Shown here piece after piece: positions 50,591 to 63,118 of a stretch of 64,000 bases of DNA. Position 1 is the stretch's first letter. Each line of letters begins with the position of its first letter. The notes beneath the pieces are model-generated. The model was not told the DNA's origin. It saw only the letters and a program-made list of their open reading frames with translations, and did not search any database. The translations under genes were made by a program, and so were the position numbers. Source of the DNA: Imbricaverruca yamaguchii (taxonomy: Eukaryota; Arthropoda; Thecostraca; Neoverrucidae); NCBI GenBank assembly GCA_034440575.1, contig JAOTOL010001500.1, forward strand, positions 296,001-360,000, in the 5' to 3' direction.

Positions 50591-50751
50591 TCCATCCAGC
50601 CGATTCAGATATCGCCCGATACAGAAACTGGACAACTTGAGGAAGATACCACATGTTCCTGAATACTCTCAGCTTTCCAAGTGGGAACCTACCAAAAAAT
50701 TAAGGTGGGGTACCAACTCCAGGCAACCCAGCGGTGGCGACGTCCATGACC

Positions 50752-51290
50752 GGCACATCTGAAACTGGTGTAATTCGAGCATAACACTTCGACCAGCTGT
50801 TCCTCCCGAGCGGACCGTCATCTCTGAGGAAGTGCGTCTACCCATCACATCTGCAACTGGTGTAATTCGAGCATAACACTTCGACCAGCTGTTCCTCCCG
50901 AGCGGACTGTCATCTCTGAAGAAGTGCGTCTACCCATCACATCTGCAACTGGTGTAATTCGAGCACAACACTTCGACCAGCTGTTCCTCCCGAGCGGACC
51001 GTCATCTCTGAGGAAGTGCGTCTACCCATCACATCTGCAACTGGTGTAATTCGAGCATAACACTTCGACCAGCTGTTCCTCCCGAGCGGACCGTCATCTC
51101 TGAAGAAGTGCGTCTACCCATCACATCTGCAACTGGTGTAATTCGAGCACAACACTTCGACCAGCTATTCCTCCCGAGCGGACCGTCATCTCTGAGGAAG
51201 TGCGTCTACCCATCACATCTGCAACTGGTGTAATTCGAGCACAACACTTCGACCAGCTGTTCCTTCCTAAGGGAACGCCATTTCTGTGGT
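50752..51290. repeat. 92-bp minisatellite, 6 units
   Basis: AACTGGTGTAATTCGAGC recurs at 50763, 50855, 50947, 51039, 51131 and 51223, each followed by CACTTCGACCAGCT-TTCCT and, except in the last unit, GAAGTGCGTCTACCCATCAC. Units are nearly identical, alternating ATAACAC/ACAACAC and GAGGAAG/GAAGAAG, which suggests recent expansion. The last unit diverges into the sequence upstream of the LINE ORF2. Confidence 0.95.
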
Positions 51291-54200
51291 AGTGAGCCCT
51301 CCGACCACATCGCGGTCGCCATCGTGGCAGATGCTGCAGTGGCAGTGACTGACGCCCATCTGTGCTGTAGCGTATCCACGTGCAGCGAAGGTCAGCCAGA
51401 AGGCGTTTGCAGAGTTTTCGTCTCAATTTGTCAACGCATTTAGTTCTTCGTTCAATCCAAAAGGGACGATGGACAAATGGCGAGAGGAAAAATCAAGCCG
51501 GTTGTTGTTCCTCACCATACGCCGACTATTCATCGCGAGATTGCCGTTGTGAACACCCAGAGCACATCATAACCACATGCAGCGCTGCGACCCCGGTGAC
51601 ACCAGAAATGGAAGCATAGATCTGCCCCTATGCTTAAATGCGTTCAGTAGACATGATGTCAGAACTGGACATTGATGTGCCATGTAGCATGCGGCTGGTG
51701 CGACCAGCTTGGTTTGGGCAGAAACACGGGAGTCCGGTTTCTATACATTCAGATTGATAGGAACATCAAATACTCTGAATTTCAATCATAGCATGTACCT
51801 AACTAGTAGCATCAGCTGTATCGCCAATGTTCTGCATATCCAGCGGGAAAATGTAGCCAACGCAATGCTGACAAAATGCATCAAACCAGAATGTCAGCCT
51901 CAGCTGACGCTGCATACCGCAGCCGTTCCGTTTCCACCGCTCATTGGCTCTGGGCAGTGGTGTCGTCCCCCTTGAGCGGCAAGGTCAAGGTCACGCGTCG
52001 ACCGGCGATCGGTCGGGTCGGGGCCGGCGGCCGACTGACCGGCGGTCGGCGGCCGCGACGCCGTGGCGCGCGCGGACAGAGGTCGTGGGGCGGCCGTACC
52101 ACTACCGACCATCTCCTGATCGGATCAATTCACATCCAATCGTTGAAGGCGAAACTGCTGGAACTCTCCAACGACCTCCGCAATCGCGACTACGACATCG
52201 TGGCTCTGTCCGAGACGTGACTCAGACCCAGCACACCGAACAGCCTGCTGGTCCTCCCTGGCTACACGCTCCGCCGCGCCGACCTCCCCGAACGCCGAGG
52301 CTACGGAGGCGTAGCTGTCGCCATTAAGAAAGGCATCACCGCATCGACACTGAAGCTTAGTGTTGCCAGCAACCCGGAGAGCAAGTTGGAATCCCTGTGG
52401 AACATCATCAAGCTCGACCGAGGCCGTCAGCTAGTCATCTGCAGCCTGTACAGACCTCCGAGGCACACCGCAACCGCTCTTCAAGCAGATTCCGAAGACC
52501 TGGAGTTGCAGCTTCAGCGTGTTTTGATTGAACACACTTCTGCAACTGTCATCATGTGCGGTGATCTTAATTGTGGCCTGAAGAAGACTCGCCGTGATCT
52601 TGGTCGTCAGCGTCTTGAGGAATATTTTTTCATGATTACTCCCTGTACCAGACTGTCACTTCATCAACGTATGCCACAGGTTCATTGTTAGACGTTTGCA
52701 TCGTTCAAAACCGCGACGTTGTTAAAGAATGCCATACAAGTCACTGTTATTTTAGTCCCCACTCTTGTGTGTCCACTCGCGTAAACGTGCCCCGTGGTAG
52801 ATGAAATCCAACTGTTGTACGCTCTCGATGTCTGAAGCGGAATTCAATAAGATCATTTCTTTACGATTTATACAGTTGTGGTTGGGGGAAGTTTATAATT
52901 CTTCGACTGTCTGCCACAAATGACGCATCTTTTTGACGACGTTTTTACCTATTCTCGACTTGAATGCACCGGAGCGGAAAGTCACCGTCCTCCAGTCACG
53001 GCTGACACGAGAGCGTTCATGGCCAACCGCCGTCAGGCACTGCGTGACGGAGGAAGGGAGTCGACGGAACATCGCGAGCTCAACCGAGCTGTCGGGTCCA
53101 CCATCCGCCGCGACACGCGCTCTGACATTTCAAAACGGATTAACGAACAGGGTGCACACACGGTCTGGCGTAATATGCGGGCCATCATAGCAAGCAAAAA
53201 GGCAACCCAGAAAGTCCAGCCCCAGCTATCGGGCGATGACCTGAACACCTACTTTGTGTCTGTGGGACTGAAGGTAGCTGCCGAAATCGCTGCTCTCGGC
53301 GAAGTCCCGGCCCTTGACTGCCGCCTGCCACGTGTCGGAGCCTGCACGTTTGTTTCTTACCTATTGACCTCACCACACTATGACGAACTATCATAACCAT
53401 GCGCGGCTAAGTAGCGCGCGGATTGGATTGCCTTTGTATCCGCGTGCTGAAGTTGAGTTTCCAAGCTATCGGTGACGTACTACTACACATCATCAACGCC
53501 TCCCTAATCCAGTCTGAATTCCCCGATTCCTGGAAACATTCCATTATCCACCCCGTCCACAAGTCCGGCGATACAGCCGTCTCATCCAATTTCCGGCCCA
53601 CCTCAATCATACCAGTCGTTTCCAAAGTGATAGAAAGGGTGGTGCAGAAGCAGCTCTACCACTACCTCTCCCACAACCATCTCTTGTCTGCCTCCCAGCA
53701 TGGCTTCCAGCCCCACCACTCCACGAAAACAGCGCTGCTATCAGTCGACGACCGAATCCTCACCGCCACCGATAGTGGGGAGATCTCGCTGTTATGCTTG
53801 ATAGACTTAAGGAAATGCTTTGACATCATATACCACGACATTTTACTGCGAAAACTCCGACTGTACGACGTCGAAACCTCCTGGTTTGAGTCGTACCTCC
53901 GCGGTCACACTCAAAGCGTAATACTGACTGGCTCAGGAACAGCGCAGCCACGGGCCAACATCATGGGTGTTTTCCAGGGGTCGGCCTTGGGGCCTTTGCT
54001 GTTCAGCGTCTTCACGAATGACATGGCGTTGTTTTCACCTGAAGGAAATGTCGTGCAATATGCGGACGACACCCAGGTGCCCGTCACCGGCAAAAAAAAG
54101 CGAACTCGCAGCGCTCATCTTCCGTATGGAGAGCATTCTCAGCTCTCTGGACGTTTGGTTCCGTTTGGACGTTTGCCCTTAAGGTTAACACGACAAAAAC

Positions 54201-54902
54201 TCAGTTGCTTGTCTTTGGAAGCTGCCAAAATTTGCGCAACCTCCCAAATTTTCGAGTCTCCTTCCGTGACGCATCCCTCGTGCCTTGTAGCGAGGTAAAA
54301 AATTTGGGTATCACTTTCGACCAAACTCTGTCGCGGGACGCTCACATGTCTCACGTCAGCCGTTGCTACACAGGCACCCTGGTCGGCCTCTCCCATGCTC
54401 GCAACCTCATACCAGAGGGCATGATCACTACACTCGTCACGGCCCTTGTCCTCTCGCATGTCAGCTACTGCATTTCGATATACGGCAATGGCACAAAAGG
54501 CAACATGCATAAAATCCAAAAAATATTGAATTTTGGCGTATGAGTTATATTTGGCCGTCGTAAATTTGATCACGTGTCTGACCTGCGAGGTAGGCTGGGA
54601 TGGCAACTGTCTCCCAGCTAAGCTCCCCGAAATGACACCACAACATTTTGCGCGCGCCGTTAAGCGGCACCTGCTGGCTCGGTAACCAGGCTGCCCCACG
54701 TCTTGGACACACTGCTTATGTATTTGATTGTTCTGTATGTATGTACGTTTGCATCATTATGAGACTGATGTATGTATGCATTTGACCCCTTGCATGTATG
54801 CTTTTGATTGTAACATTTATGTTTTTACTCCTTCGCCTATGACTCAGGGCATAATAGCCACTGAAATAGTGGATCACCCTATGCATGACAATACAATATA
54901 AT
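51291..54902 (+). mobile_element. L2/CR1-like LINE
   Basis: Plus-strand non-LTR element: possible 5' UTR (51291-51875 and perhaps the upstream arrays), ORF2 with endonuclease and RT, and a 3' UTR of about 215 bp rich in ATGTATG words, ending near 54902 in a CAATACAATATAATA tail. No RNase H and no ORF1 were seen. The RT motifs match the L2/CR1 group. The 5' boundary is unknown and no target-site duplication was found. Confidence 0.75.
51876..54685 (+). pseudogene. L2/CR1-like ORF2 (endonuclease and RT), broken
   Basis: The N-terminus leads into the endonuclease: LLIGSIHIQSLKAKLLEL, YDIVALSET, then TGA at 52218-52220 where the family has Trp (ETWL), followed in frame by GYGGVAVAIKKGI, SLYRPPRHTATALQ and VIMCGDLNC (near 52560). 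After 52690 frames shift; VTADTRAFMANRRQALRDG marks the linker (about 53000). RT: FPDSWKHSIIHPVHKSG, SNFRPTSIIPVVSKVIERVV, SASQHGFQPHHSTKTALL, LIDLRKCFDIIYHDILLRKL, GVFQGSALGPLLFSVF and catalytic QYADDTQV (54058-54081), then a frameshift near 54090. VKNLGITFDQTLSRDAHMS follows at about 54298, then GRRKFDHVSDL and, after a further frame change and probable deletion, a C-terminal LPEMTPQHFARAVKRHLLAR ending at 54685. Confidence 0.85.
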
Positions 54903-55636
54903 ACCGTAACTGTCCGATAGTGTCGTCAGACAGCAGGCTCATAGACACACGCTATCTTGACACATGCATCTTGATGGCTTTTCAGCGACACTGTCGTCGG
55001 CATCGACCAGCTCGGCTGGGGAACGCGGTGTGTCAGTGTCGTGTGGTCGGCTCGTTTCGCCAGACATGCACACGACAATGAATAGCATGCGTGCAGGAGA
55101 AAAGTGATTAGAATGACGACGCCAGGTCAGATATTGTTGCAGCAGCGCCATCGAGTACGAACCGGGTTTTGTGTGAAAGTGAATTGGTCATATGTGTAAT
55201 ATGGGGCAAATATTACTGTGAAGAGTGCGAGTAATAACTCTTCAATTCCCTTCACCAGTTATTGATGCTTTTCTCAACTACGTGCCTGCAGTGGCACACT
55301 TGAAGCGTGATTGTACCCGAACAACAGGCGTTGTGCCTAATTGCATTAAGAGGAAAGCTGGGTCCATACATGTCACCGTTAATTTACAACTGAAAGTGTA
55401 CAGCACGTGACGCGTGTAACGCAGTGGGTCATAGAGGAAGCGCGCTCTTCAATTAGATTCGAGACAGAATCTAATGAATGACGATAAGCGCCGGCCTGAC
55501 GACAGACATCACACACGGGGAAGTAAATGGTCAGCCGCAGACCAGACAGCACAGGTATGAGAACAGCCAAGTCACACCTGCTTCGGTGCACCGCCAACAC
55601 TGCCACGCAACTTATTGCAAGGCTGCCATGCTGCTA
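54903..55636. other. No recognisable gene
   Basis: Sequence after the LINE tail with only short unsupported frames. Confidence 0.4.
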
Positions 55637-55662
55637 CTAACTAACTAACTAACTAACTAACT
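55637..55662. repeat. (CTAA)n microsatellite
   Basis: Six CTAA units, directly readable. Confidence 0.95.
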
Positions 55663-55766
55663 GCTAAGGCACCTAAGCGACGCTAGTGTTCTGCATTGCT
55701 TACCTGCAAACTCTTTCACGTACTTGCAATCTCGCACGCACGCACTCATACGCACATTCACAATTG

Positions 55767-56070
55767 CACACCTGCACACCTACACACCTGCACACCTACA
55801 CACCTGCATACCTGCACACCTACACACCTGCATACCTGCACACCTACATACCTGCATACCTGCACACCTACACACCTGCACACCTGCACACCTACACACA
55901 TGCATACCTGCACACCTACACACCTGCATACATGCACACTTACACACCTGCATACCTACACACCTACATACCTGCACACCTACACACATGCATACCTGCA
56001 CACATACACACCTGCATACCTGCACACCTACACACATGCATACCTGCACACCTACACACATGCATACCTG
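55767..56070. repeat. 8-bp minisatellite, 38 units
   Basis: Units CACACCTG, CACACCTA and CATACCTG (a few CACACATG and CATACATG) run for 304 bp, exactly 38 units with no evident length change. All three plus frames stay open, giving HTYTPAYL-like octapeptides, which are artefacts. From 56085 to 56240 a weak repeat of about 24 bp (GGCCCTT, AGATGGTCCCTCTC words) follows. Confidence 0.95.
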
Positions 56071-56389
56071 TGTAGGACCTTTTCATCTTAGACGGCCCCT
56101 TTCTGATTTAATAAGGCCCTTCCCCAACCTTAGATGGTCCCTCTCTGGCTCTTTACGGTCCCTCTCCTGCCTTAGTCAAACCATCTCCGAGTTCAGATAT
56201 GGCTTCTATCCGAATTCGGTCGGCCCTCTTCAATTAGTTCACTTAATAGCGAGGGTGTGAAATTAACCATCTCATTCCGCTTCACGGGCTACGATGACAA
56301 TCTTCGAATTTGGGCTGTCCGTAGTGACGCAAAGCATTCACTGTACGATTTGTTGTGACTCTTATAGGAAAGTAGAGCCTACTTTAAAC

Positions 56390-57075
56390 CTCCCTGTCTT
56401 TCCGGTCATACCCTCACACCCCGTCTCTGGGGGGGGGGGTTGAAAGGACCCCCTCTAATCTCCAAACTAAGCGTCGCACGAAAACAAAAGAGGTGTCATC
56501 AGAAAGCTTTCGGCGGGTAGGGCCAGATACCACCATATTTTTTTTTCTAGAAAAAAGTGACGTCACTAGGGGGCTACAGTTTTAACGACTTACATCAAAT
56601 TTTTGGTTCTGGGGAGTTTATTTTTGGGGAGATTTAAACGAAAGAAAAATATTTGGAATCAGAAATGGAAGGCGAAATCGACCAGGGCGCTGATATGTTT
56701 GCCCACCCAAAAATCTGTGTTAATTCACAATTTGGAATTTAGAATTTTCTTTCATTTTTGTTTCATTAATGTGCAGAGCGGATCGAAAAACGTTCCAACT
56801 CAACTCGCTCTCCTAAAAATGCTTACTTTAGCCAGAATCTTCAATTTTAGCTCTATGGGTAAATATGGAAAACTAATAAGTAATAAAAAACAGATTATTC
56901 CTTAATCCTATAGTGCGTTTCGTTTCGTCCTTAAAGATAAGCAAACGCTGAAAGTTTCATTCAAATATCTTTATCCGTTAAAGCATGACGACTGGCTGAA
57001 CATCTTTGGAGGTGACCTCACTTGACCTTGACTAACTCGTTGACCCTAGATGATCTGACCCCAAAATTTTTGCAC
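56390..57075 (+). repeat. Unclassified dispersed repeat, copy 2
   Basis: Longer copy of 49405-49845, same orientation. Contains a 100-codon frame at 56603-56905 without known motif in the part missing from copy 1. Includes a run of 10 G near 56431. The two copies bracket the 67-bp and 92-bp arrays and the LINE. Confidence 0.65.
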
Positions 57076-57079
57076 AACA

Positions 57080-58365
57080 TGCCAAATTGGTGTGGGAAAA
57101 GATATGTCAAACGTTGGAACGCTGCCGCGCGTCGTTCTTCCACTATCCGCGGAAAATCCTAGGGGATCGTTAGCACTACGTCCCCAGACGGTGCGGGTCA
57201 GGCCACACATGTCAGGCTTGCGTCGGTCCACTACAAGCTGCATGTGGCATCTCTGCAATTGAATAGGATACCTACTGAATGGGAAATTGGAGGGGCCTTC
57301 GCCGTTCTACTGCAACCTTTGTCCGATCCTACCCAAGTTTAAATTTAGATCCATTTCTAGCGATTTTGATTTGCTGATTGATTGTTCGCTCGTTCAGGTC
57401 CGCTGGTTCATCGAAATTGAAAGAAAATACCACTTGTTAGACTACCAAACCATGAAACATCCACAACACTCACAAAGGAATGTGTTTGAAGACGTTCAGG
57501 AACGCAATTTTGCGAGTTTGCGAGAGGACAGAGTGGATAAATAACTCATGCAATGACACCTTTCGTTTGTAAGAATGTAAGGATGTTTGTATACATGTAC
57601 CAGTAAATTTTTAGCATCCACTATTAAAGTTAATGTTTGGTTGATTACTTCACGATTTCCTTTTCCCCCAAGGTTTCTTTTCGAAAACACCATCTCCCAC
57701 CGTCGAAAACCCTCTTCTCCGCTGATACTAAATCCCAATTAAGCTGACAATGTTGTGATCAACGATTAATGTGCCGACAATGTCTCGACGAGTCGTCACG
57801 GTCGCCGGAGGTGGGGGAGGAGGGGGCGGGGCGGAAGGCGACTGTCTGCCCGCTTATTAGTAGATGTTTCAAGACTAGTACTATATCGACCGCGGGAGTT
57901 ACATAGAAGCAGACCCGCCTTGTCAGGGCGGGTTCGAACACGTTCTCGGGATCAGCGATCAATCAACCCAGCTATCCCGGAGCGAGATTCAGTCCTGTAT
58001 GTTATGCATTTTATGGTTCACTGCATTCATGAATATCTGAATTTTCGTTCGCTTTGCGTACCCAAAAGACGACCCGTTGGCGCATGGTGAGGTGGAATTA
58101 TTGGTTTAACATATCTAAAGGCAGATAGATGCTTTGTGTGGATAGTGATGTGTTGGGAATTTACCAATTGCGATACATTACATGAACCCAGTGTTTTGTG
58201 GAACTCCATTGCTTGTAATGATTGCTGGCTAACCAAAATAACTAAATGTAATTATATCAGATGGGTACAAGTACTTATGCTCCTTATGGATATTTATTTT
58301 TATTCAGAAATATAGCTTAACTCGGCCACTGCGGCTGGGTAGTACTTTCTGACCCGGAATACCAA
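57080..58365. other. No recognisable gene; one short hairpin
   Basis: A 7-bp perfect stem ACCCGCC-TTGTCA-GGGCGGGT occurs near 57912-57934, adjoining a GGTTCGAACAC word, but no A box or tRNA shape was found. An 85-codon frame at 57287-57544 shows no domain. Confidence 0.35.
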
Positions 58366-58367
58366 AC

Positions 58368-61300
58368 GATGAATACTCCCGATACTGCACCAGACCGCCC
58401 ATACCCCCGGGCACCACACCAGACCGCCCATACCCCCGACACCGCACCAGACCGGCCATACCCCCGACACCGCCCCAGACCGGCCATACCCCCGGGCACC
58501 GCACCAGACCGGCCATACCCCCGACACCGCACCAGACCGGCCATACCCCCGACACCGCACCAGACCGGCCATACCCCCGACACCGCACCAGACCGGCCAT
58601 ACCCCCGACACCGCACCAGACCGAACATACCCCCGACACCGCACCAGACCGACCGCCAACCGCCGACACCGCACCAGACCGGCCATACCCCCGACACCGC
58701 ACCAGACCGGCATACCAACGACCGGCCATACCCCCGACACCGCACCAGACCGAACATACCCCGACACCGCACCAGACGACGCACCAGACCGGCCATACCC
58801 CCGACACCGCACCAGACCGGCCATACCCCCGAACCGCACCAGACCGGCCATACCCCCGACACCAATACCGACACCGCACCAGACCGGCCATACCCCCGAC
58901 ACCGCACCAGACCGGCCATACCCCCGACACCGCACCAGACCGAACATACCCCCGACACCGCACCAGACCGGCCATACCCCCGACACCGCACCAGACCGGC
59001 CATACCCCCGACACCGCACCAGACCGGCCATACCCCCGACACCGCACCAGACCGGCCATACCCCCGACCAGACACCGCACCAGACCGGCCATACCCCGAC
59101 ACCGCACCAGACCGGCCATACCCCCGGGCACCGCACCAGACCGGCCATACCCCCGACACCGCACCAGACCGGCCATACCCCGACACCGCACCAGACCGGC
59201 CATACCCCGACACCGCACCAGACCGGCCATACCCCGACACCGCACCAGACCGGCCATACCCCCGACACCGCACCAGACCGGCCATACCCCGACACCGCAC
59301 AGCCGGCCTCATCCCCGACACCGCACCAGACCGGCCATACCCCCGGCACCGCACCAGACCGGCCATACCCCCGGCACCGCACCAGACCGGCCATACCCCG
59401 ACACCGCACCAGACCGGCCATACCCCCGACACCGCACCAGACCGGCATACCCCCGCACCAGACCGACCATCCCCGACACCGCACAGACCGGCCATACCCC
59501 CGACCCCCGGCACGCACCAGACCGGCCATACCCCCGACACCGCACCAGACCGGCCATACCCCGACACCGCACCAGACCGGCCATACCCCGACACCGCACC
59601 AGACCGGCCATACCCCCGGCACCACCAGACCGCATACCCCGACACCGCACACCGGCACCGCACCAGACCGGCCATACCCCCGACACCGCACCAGACCGGC
59701 CATACCCCGACACCGACCAGACCCCCCCCCCCCCCGCACCGCACCAGACCGCATACCCCCGACACCGCACCAGACCGGCCATACCCCCGACACCGCACCA
59801 GACCGGCCATACCCCGACACCGCACCAGACCGGCCATACCCCGACACCGCACCAGACCGAACATACCCCCGACACCGCACCAGACCGGCCATACCCCCGA
59901 CACCGCACCAGACCGGCCATACCCCCGACACCGCCAACCACCAGACCGGCCATACCCCGACACCGCACCAGACCGGCCATACCCCCGACACCGCACCAGA
60001 CCGGCCATACCCCCGACACCGCACCAGACCGGCCATACCCCCGACACCGCACCAGACCGGCCATACCCCCGACACCGCACCAGACCGAACATACCCCCGA
60101 CACCGCACCAGACCGGCCATACCCCCGACACCGCACCAGACCGGCCATACCCCGACACCGCAGACCGGCCATACCCACACCGCACCAGACCGGCCATACC
60201 CCCGACACCGCACCAGACCGGCCATACCCCGGCCATACCCCGACACCGCACCAGACCGGCCATACCCCCGACACCGCACCAGACCGAACATACCCCCGAC
60301 ACCGCACCAGACCGGCCATACCCCCGACACCGCACAACCAGATCGAACATACCCCGGGCACCGCACCAGACCGGCCATACCCCCGACACTGCACCAGACC
60401 GGCCATACCCCCGGGCACCGCACCAGACCGGCCATACCCCCGACACCGCACCAGACCGGCCATACCCCCGACACCGCACCAGACCGGCCATACCCCCGGG
60501 CACCGCACCAGACCGGCCATAACCCGACACCGCACCAGACCGGCCATACCCCCGACACCGCACCAGACCGCCATACCCGACACCGCACCAGACGAACATA
60601 CCCCCGACACCGCACCAGACCGGCCATACCCCCGACACCGCACCAGACCGAACATACCCCCGGACACCGCACCAGACCGGCCATACCCCCGACACCGCAC
60701 CAGACCGAACATACCCCCGGGCACCGCACCAGACCGGCCATACCCCCGACACCGCACCAGACGACCGACATACCCCCGACACCGCACCAGACCGGCCATA
60801 CCCCCGACACCGCACCAGACCGGCCATACCCCCGACCGACCGACCACCCACCAGACCGGCCATACCCCCGACACCGCACCAGACCGGCCATACCCCCGAC
60901 ACCGCACCAGACCGGCCATACCCCCGACACCGCACCAGACCGGCCATACCCCCGACACCGCACCAGACCGAACATACCCCCGACACCGCACCAGACCGGC
61001 CATACCCCGACACCGCACCAGACCGGCCAACACCAACCCCGACACCGCACCAGACCGGCCATACACCCCGACACCGCACCAGACCGAACATACCCCCGAC
61101 ACCGCACCAGACCGAACATACCCCCGACACCGCACCAGACCGGCCATACCCCCGACACTGCACCAGACCGGCCATACCCCGACACCGCACCAGACCGGCC
61201 ATACCCCCGACACTGCACCAGACCGGCCATACCCCGACACCGCACCAGACCGACCATACCCCCGACACCGCACCAGACCGGCCATACCCCCGACACCGCA

Positions 61301-61495
61301 CCAGACCGGCCATACCCCCGACACCGCACCAGACCGAACATACCGCACACCAGACCGAACATACCCCCGACACCGCACCAGACCGAACATACCCCCGACA
61401 CCGCACCAGACCGGCCATACCCCCGACACCGCACCAGACCGAACATACCCCCGACACCGCAACAGACCGGCCATTCCTCCGATACCATGCCGATC
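58368..61495. repeat. 28-bp satellite-like array, more than 100 units
   Basis: The unit is CACCGCACCAGACC followed by GGCCATACCCCCGA. Most steps are 28 bp; 27-bp units lacking one C and other short deletions are common. Two main unit types differ at one site, GGCCATA or GAACATA, and the rarer GAACATA type recurs throughout; some units carry a GGGCAC instead of GACAC junction. Because 28 is not a multiple of 3 and the unit has no stop in most frames, very long frames appear on both strands (1089 codons minus, 717 codons plus). These read as a 28-residue cycle and shift frame at every short unit. No promoter, start context or non-repeat domain supports a protein. Confidence 0.97.
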
Positions 61496-62800
61496 GAAGA
61501 ACACTGTTCAGTAGTCACCGGCCACGCGACGACAAAAACAATCACCCCACTGCAGTTAGATGGCGACAAAGCTATTGTTCTGAATTACCTCCCGCTATTC
61601 GTCTATGAGACGCGCATCGACCTAGACAATAGAATACGAGCGCGGCTGCGCGCAACTTTTACCGCGGCGGAGATAGCGTGGCGCCGCGTTTCGCCTGATG
61701 ACGTCGGCGCGACCTGGTTTGTCGGCGATTTTCCGGATTGCAGAAAATGCCACGACGACCGTGCGGCTTCGACAAAATGGTGCCAGGGACGGCTCTTTTT
61801 GACATGACCGTGGCTGAAGCTTTCTAAGGAGTTCGTTTATTGTGAAATAATTGCTGTTGCGACGGGATGGCATAGTCCTGACCCCACCCACCTGCTTCAC
61901 AGCGTCATTGCTGTTGATAAAGGACGGCTCAGGTGAGACGTGAATGGCATTGTCGCTCTCGTCGCCGAATCGTCAGTCTTGATGAGTGTTACCTTGACCG
62001 AAACGACTGCATAGCTTTCAGCGAAGATTCGTTGCAAATGATGCCAAACTACTAGTTGCAATGCAACTTTTAAACATTCACTTTAAGCGTGCATGTGAGC
62101 CGCTACCACAACTAGTTTACGACCTTGGGAGTACTTTCAGTTCATTTTAATGAAGATGTAGGAAACAAAACAATTCCGTGCACAGAACCGGAATAAACAC
62201 CTGCCCATATCAGGCAAGCTTGGTCGAGTGACCTGGAAAACGCATTGAAATCCGTGGGAAACGCACACCATTGAAGTGAATATACTGTCTCGTGCAATCC
62301 AGATCCACAGTCAGAGTGCGGAGTGCAGGGGAAGGCTGAGCATGGTTTTTATTCACCTTTTGGAGCGACATATGTCTAATAGATTACGTGGACTAGATAC
62401 AAACAACATGGTGCTGTTTAACAATGAACGAAATATGCAATGGGGTGCTTCAACGAGGCAGATGTTGCACACAAAAAACAGCAGTTATTTTCGTGTCCCA
62501 GGACCAGGGTTAGGTGGGCGCGACTTCTACACCCCGCACCTCCGTTTTTCGGGAACCTTAACCATAAATCTTATGGAAGCTGCCCGAAAATAATCAACTT
62601 AAATAGGACTTTACCCCTACCACCTATTTCGGATGCGTGTACTTTCTCTGTCACCACATGTATGTTCCTTCATTGTTAAAAAAATAATTCAACAAGGATT
62701 TTCCTGAGATGTGCACACGAATACACATATCGGCAACTTGAGCGGAGGTGCATCGCGTTGTGTTATTAAGACCTAATTTTCAGTTCCGGTTTTCCTGTAT
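61496..62800. other. No recognisable gene
   Basis: A 106-codon plus frame (61487-61807) and an overlapping 92-codon minus frame (61622-61900) lie just after the array; both are unrecognised. A 105-codon plus frame at 62276-62593 is also unrecognised. Confidence 0.35.
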
Positions 62801-63118
62801 CTGTCTCTTTCTCTCTAATTTGGCTAACCTCTCTTTCTTTCCTTCCACTATCTCCCCTCTCTGTCTCCCTATCTCGTTTGCTCTCTACTTCTCTCTCTCT
62901 CTCAGTCCCTAACTCTTCCTTTCTGTCTTTCTCTCGTTCTCTCCTCTTCCTTCTCACCTTCCTTTTCCCTCTCGCTCTCCCTCTGGCTCTCCTTTTCCAT
63001 CTCGCTCTCCTTCTCGCTCTCCCTCTCGTTCTCGCTCCCGCTCTCCCTCCCGCTCTCCCTCTCGCTCTCCCTCTCGCTCCCCCTCTCGCTCTCCCTCTCC
63101 CTCTCCCTCTCCCCACCC
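62801..63118. repeat. Pyrimidine-rich CTCTCC/CTCTCG tract
   Basis: Imperfect CTCTCCCTCTCG units, best between 62960 and 63110. Purine-pyrimidine strand asymmetry is extreme. Frames across it (Arg/Gly- or Leu/Ala-rich) are artefacts. From 63120 to 63860 I see no gene. Confidence 0.9.

Noticed and set aside
50752..51290. Regular repeats as a CRISPR-like array
   Set aside because: The 92-bp units are contiguous and nearly identical along their whole length, with no unique spacers, and the genome is eukaryotic. The same applies to the 67-bp and 28-bp arrays.
55686..56260. Three overlapping His-Thr-Pro frames
   Set aside because: An 8-bp array is open in all frames; no non-repeat domain.
58300..61569. 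Frames of 1089, 1046 and 731 codons (minus) and 717 codons (plus) as giant repeat proteins
   Set aside because: They are the 28-bp array read in rotating frames; similar frames exist on both strands, and 27-bp units shift the frame constantly. No independent domain or start signal.
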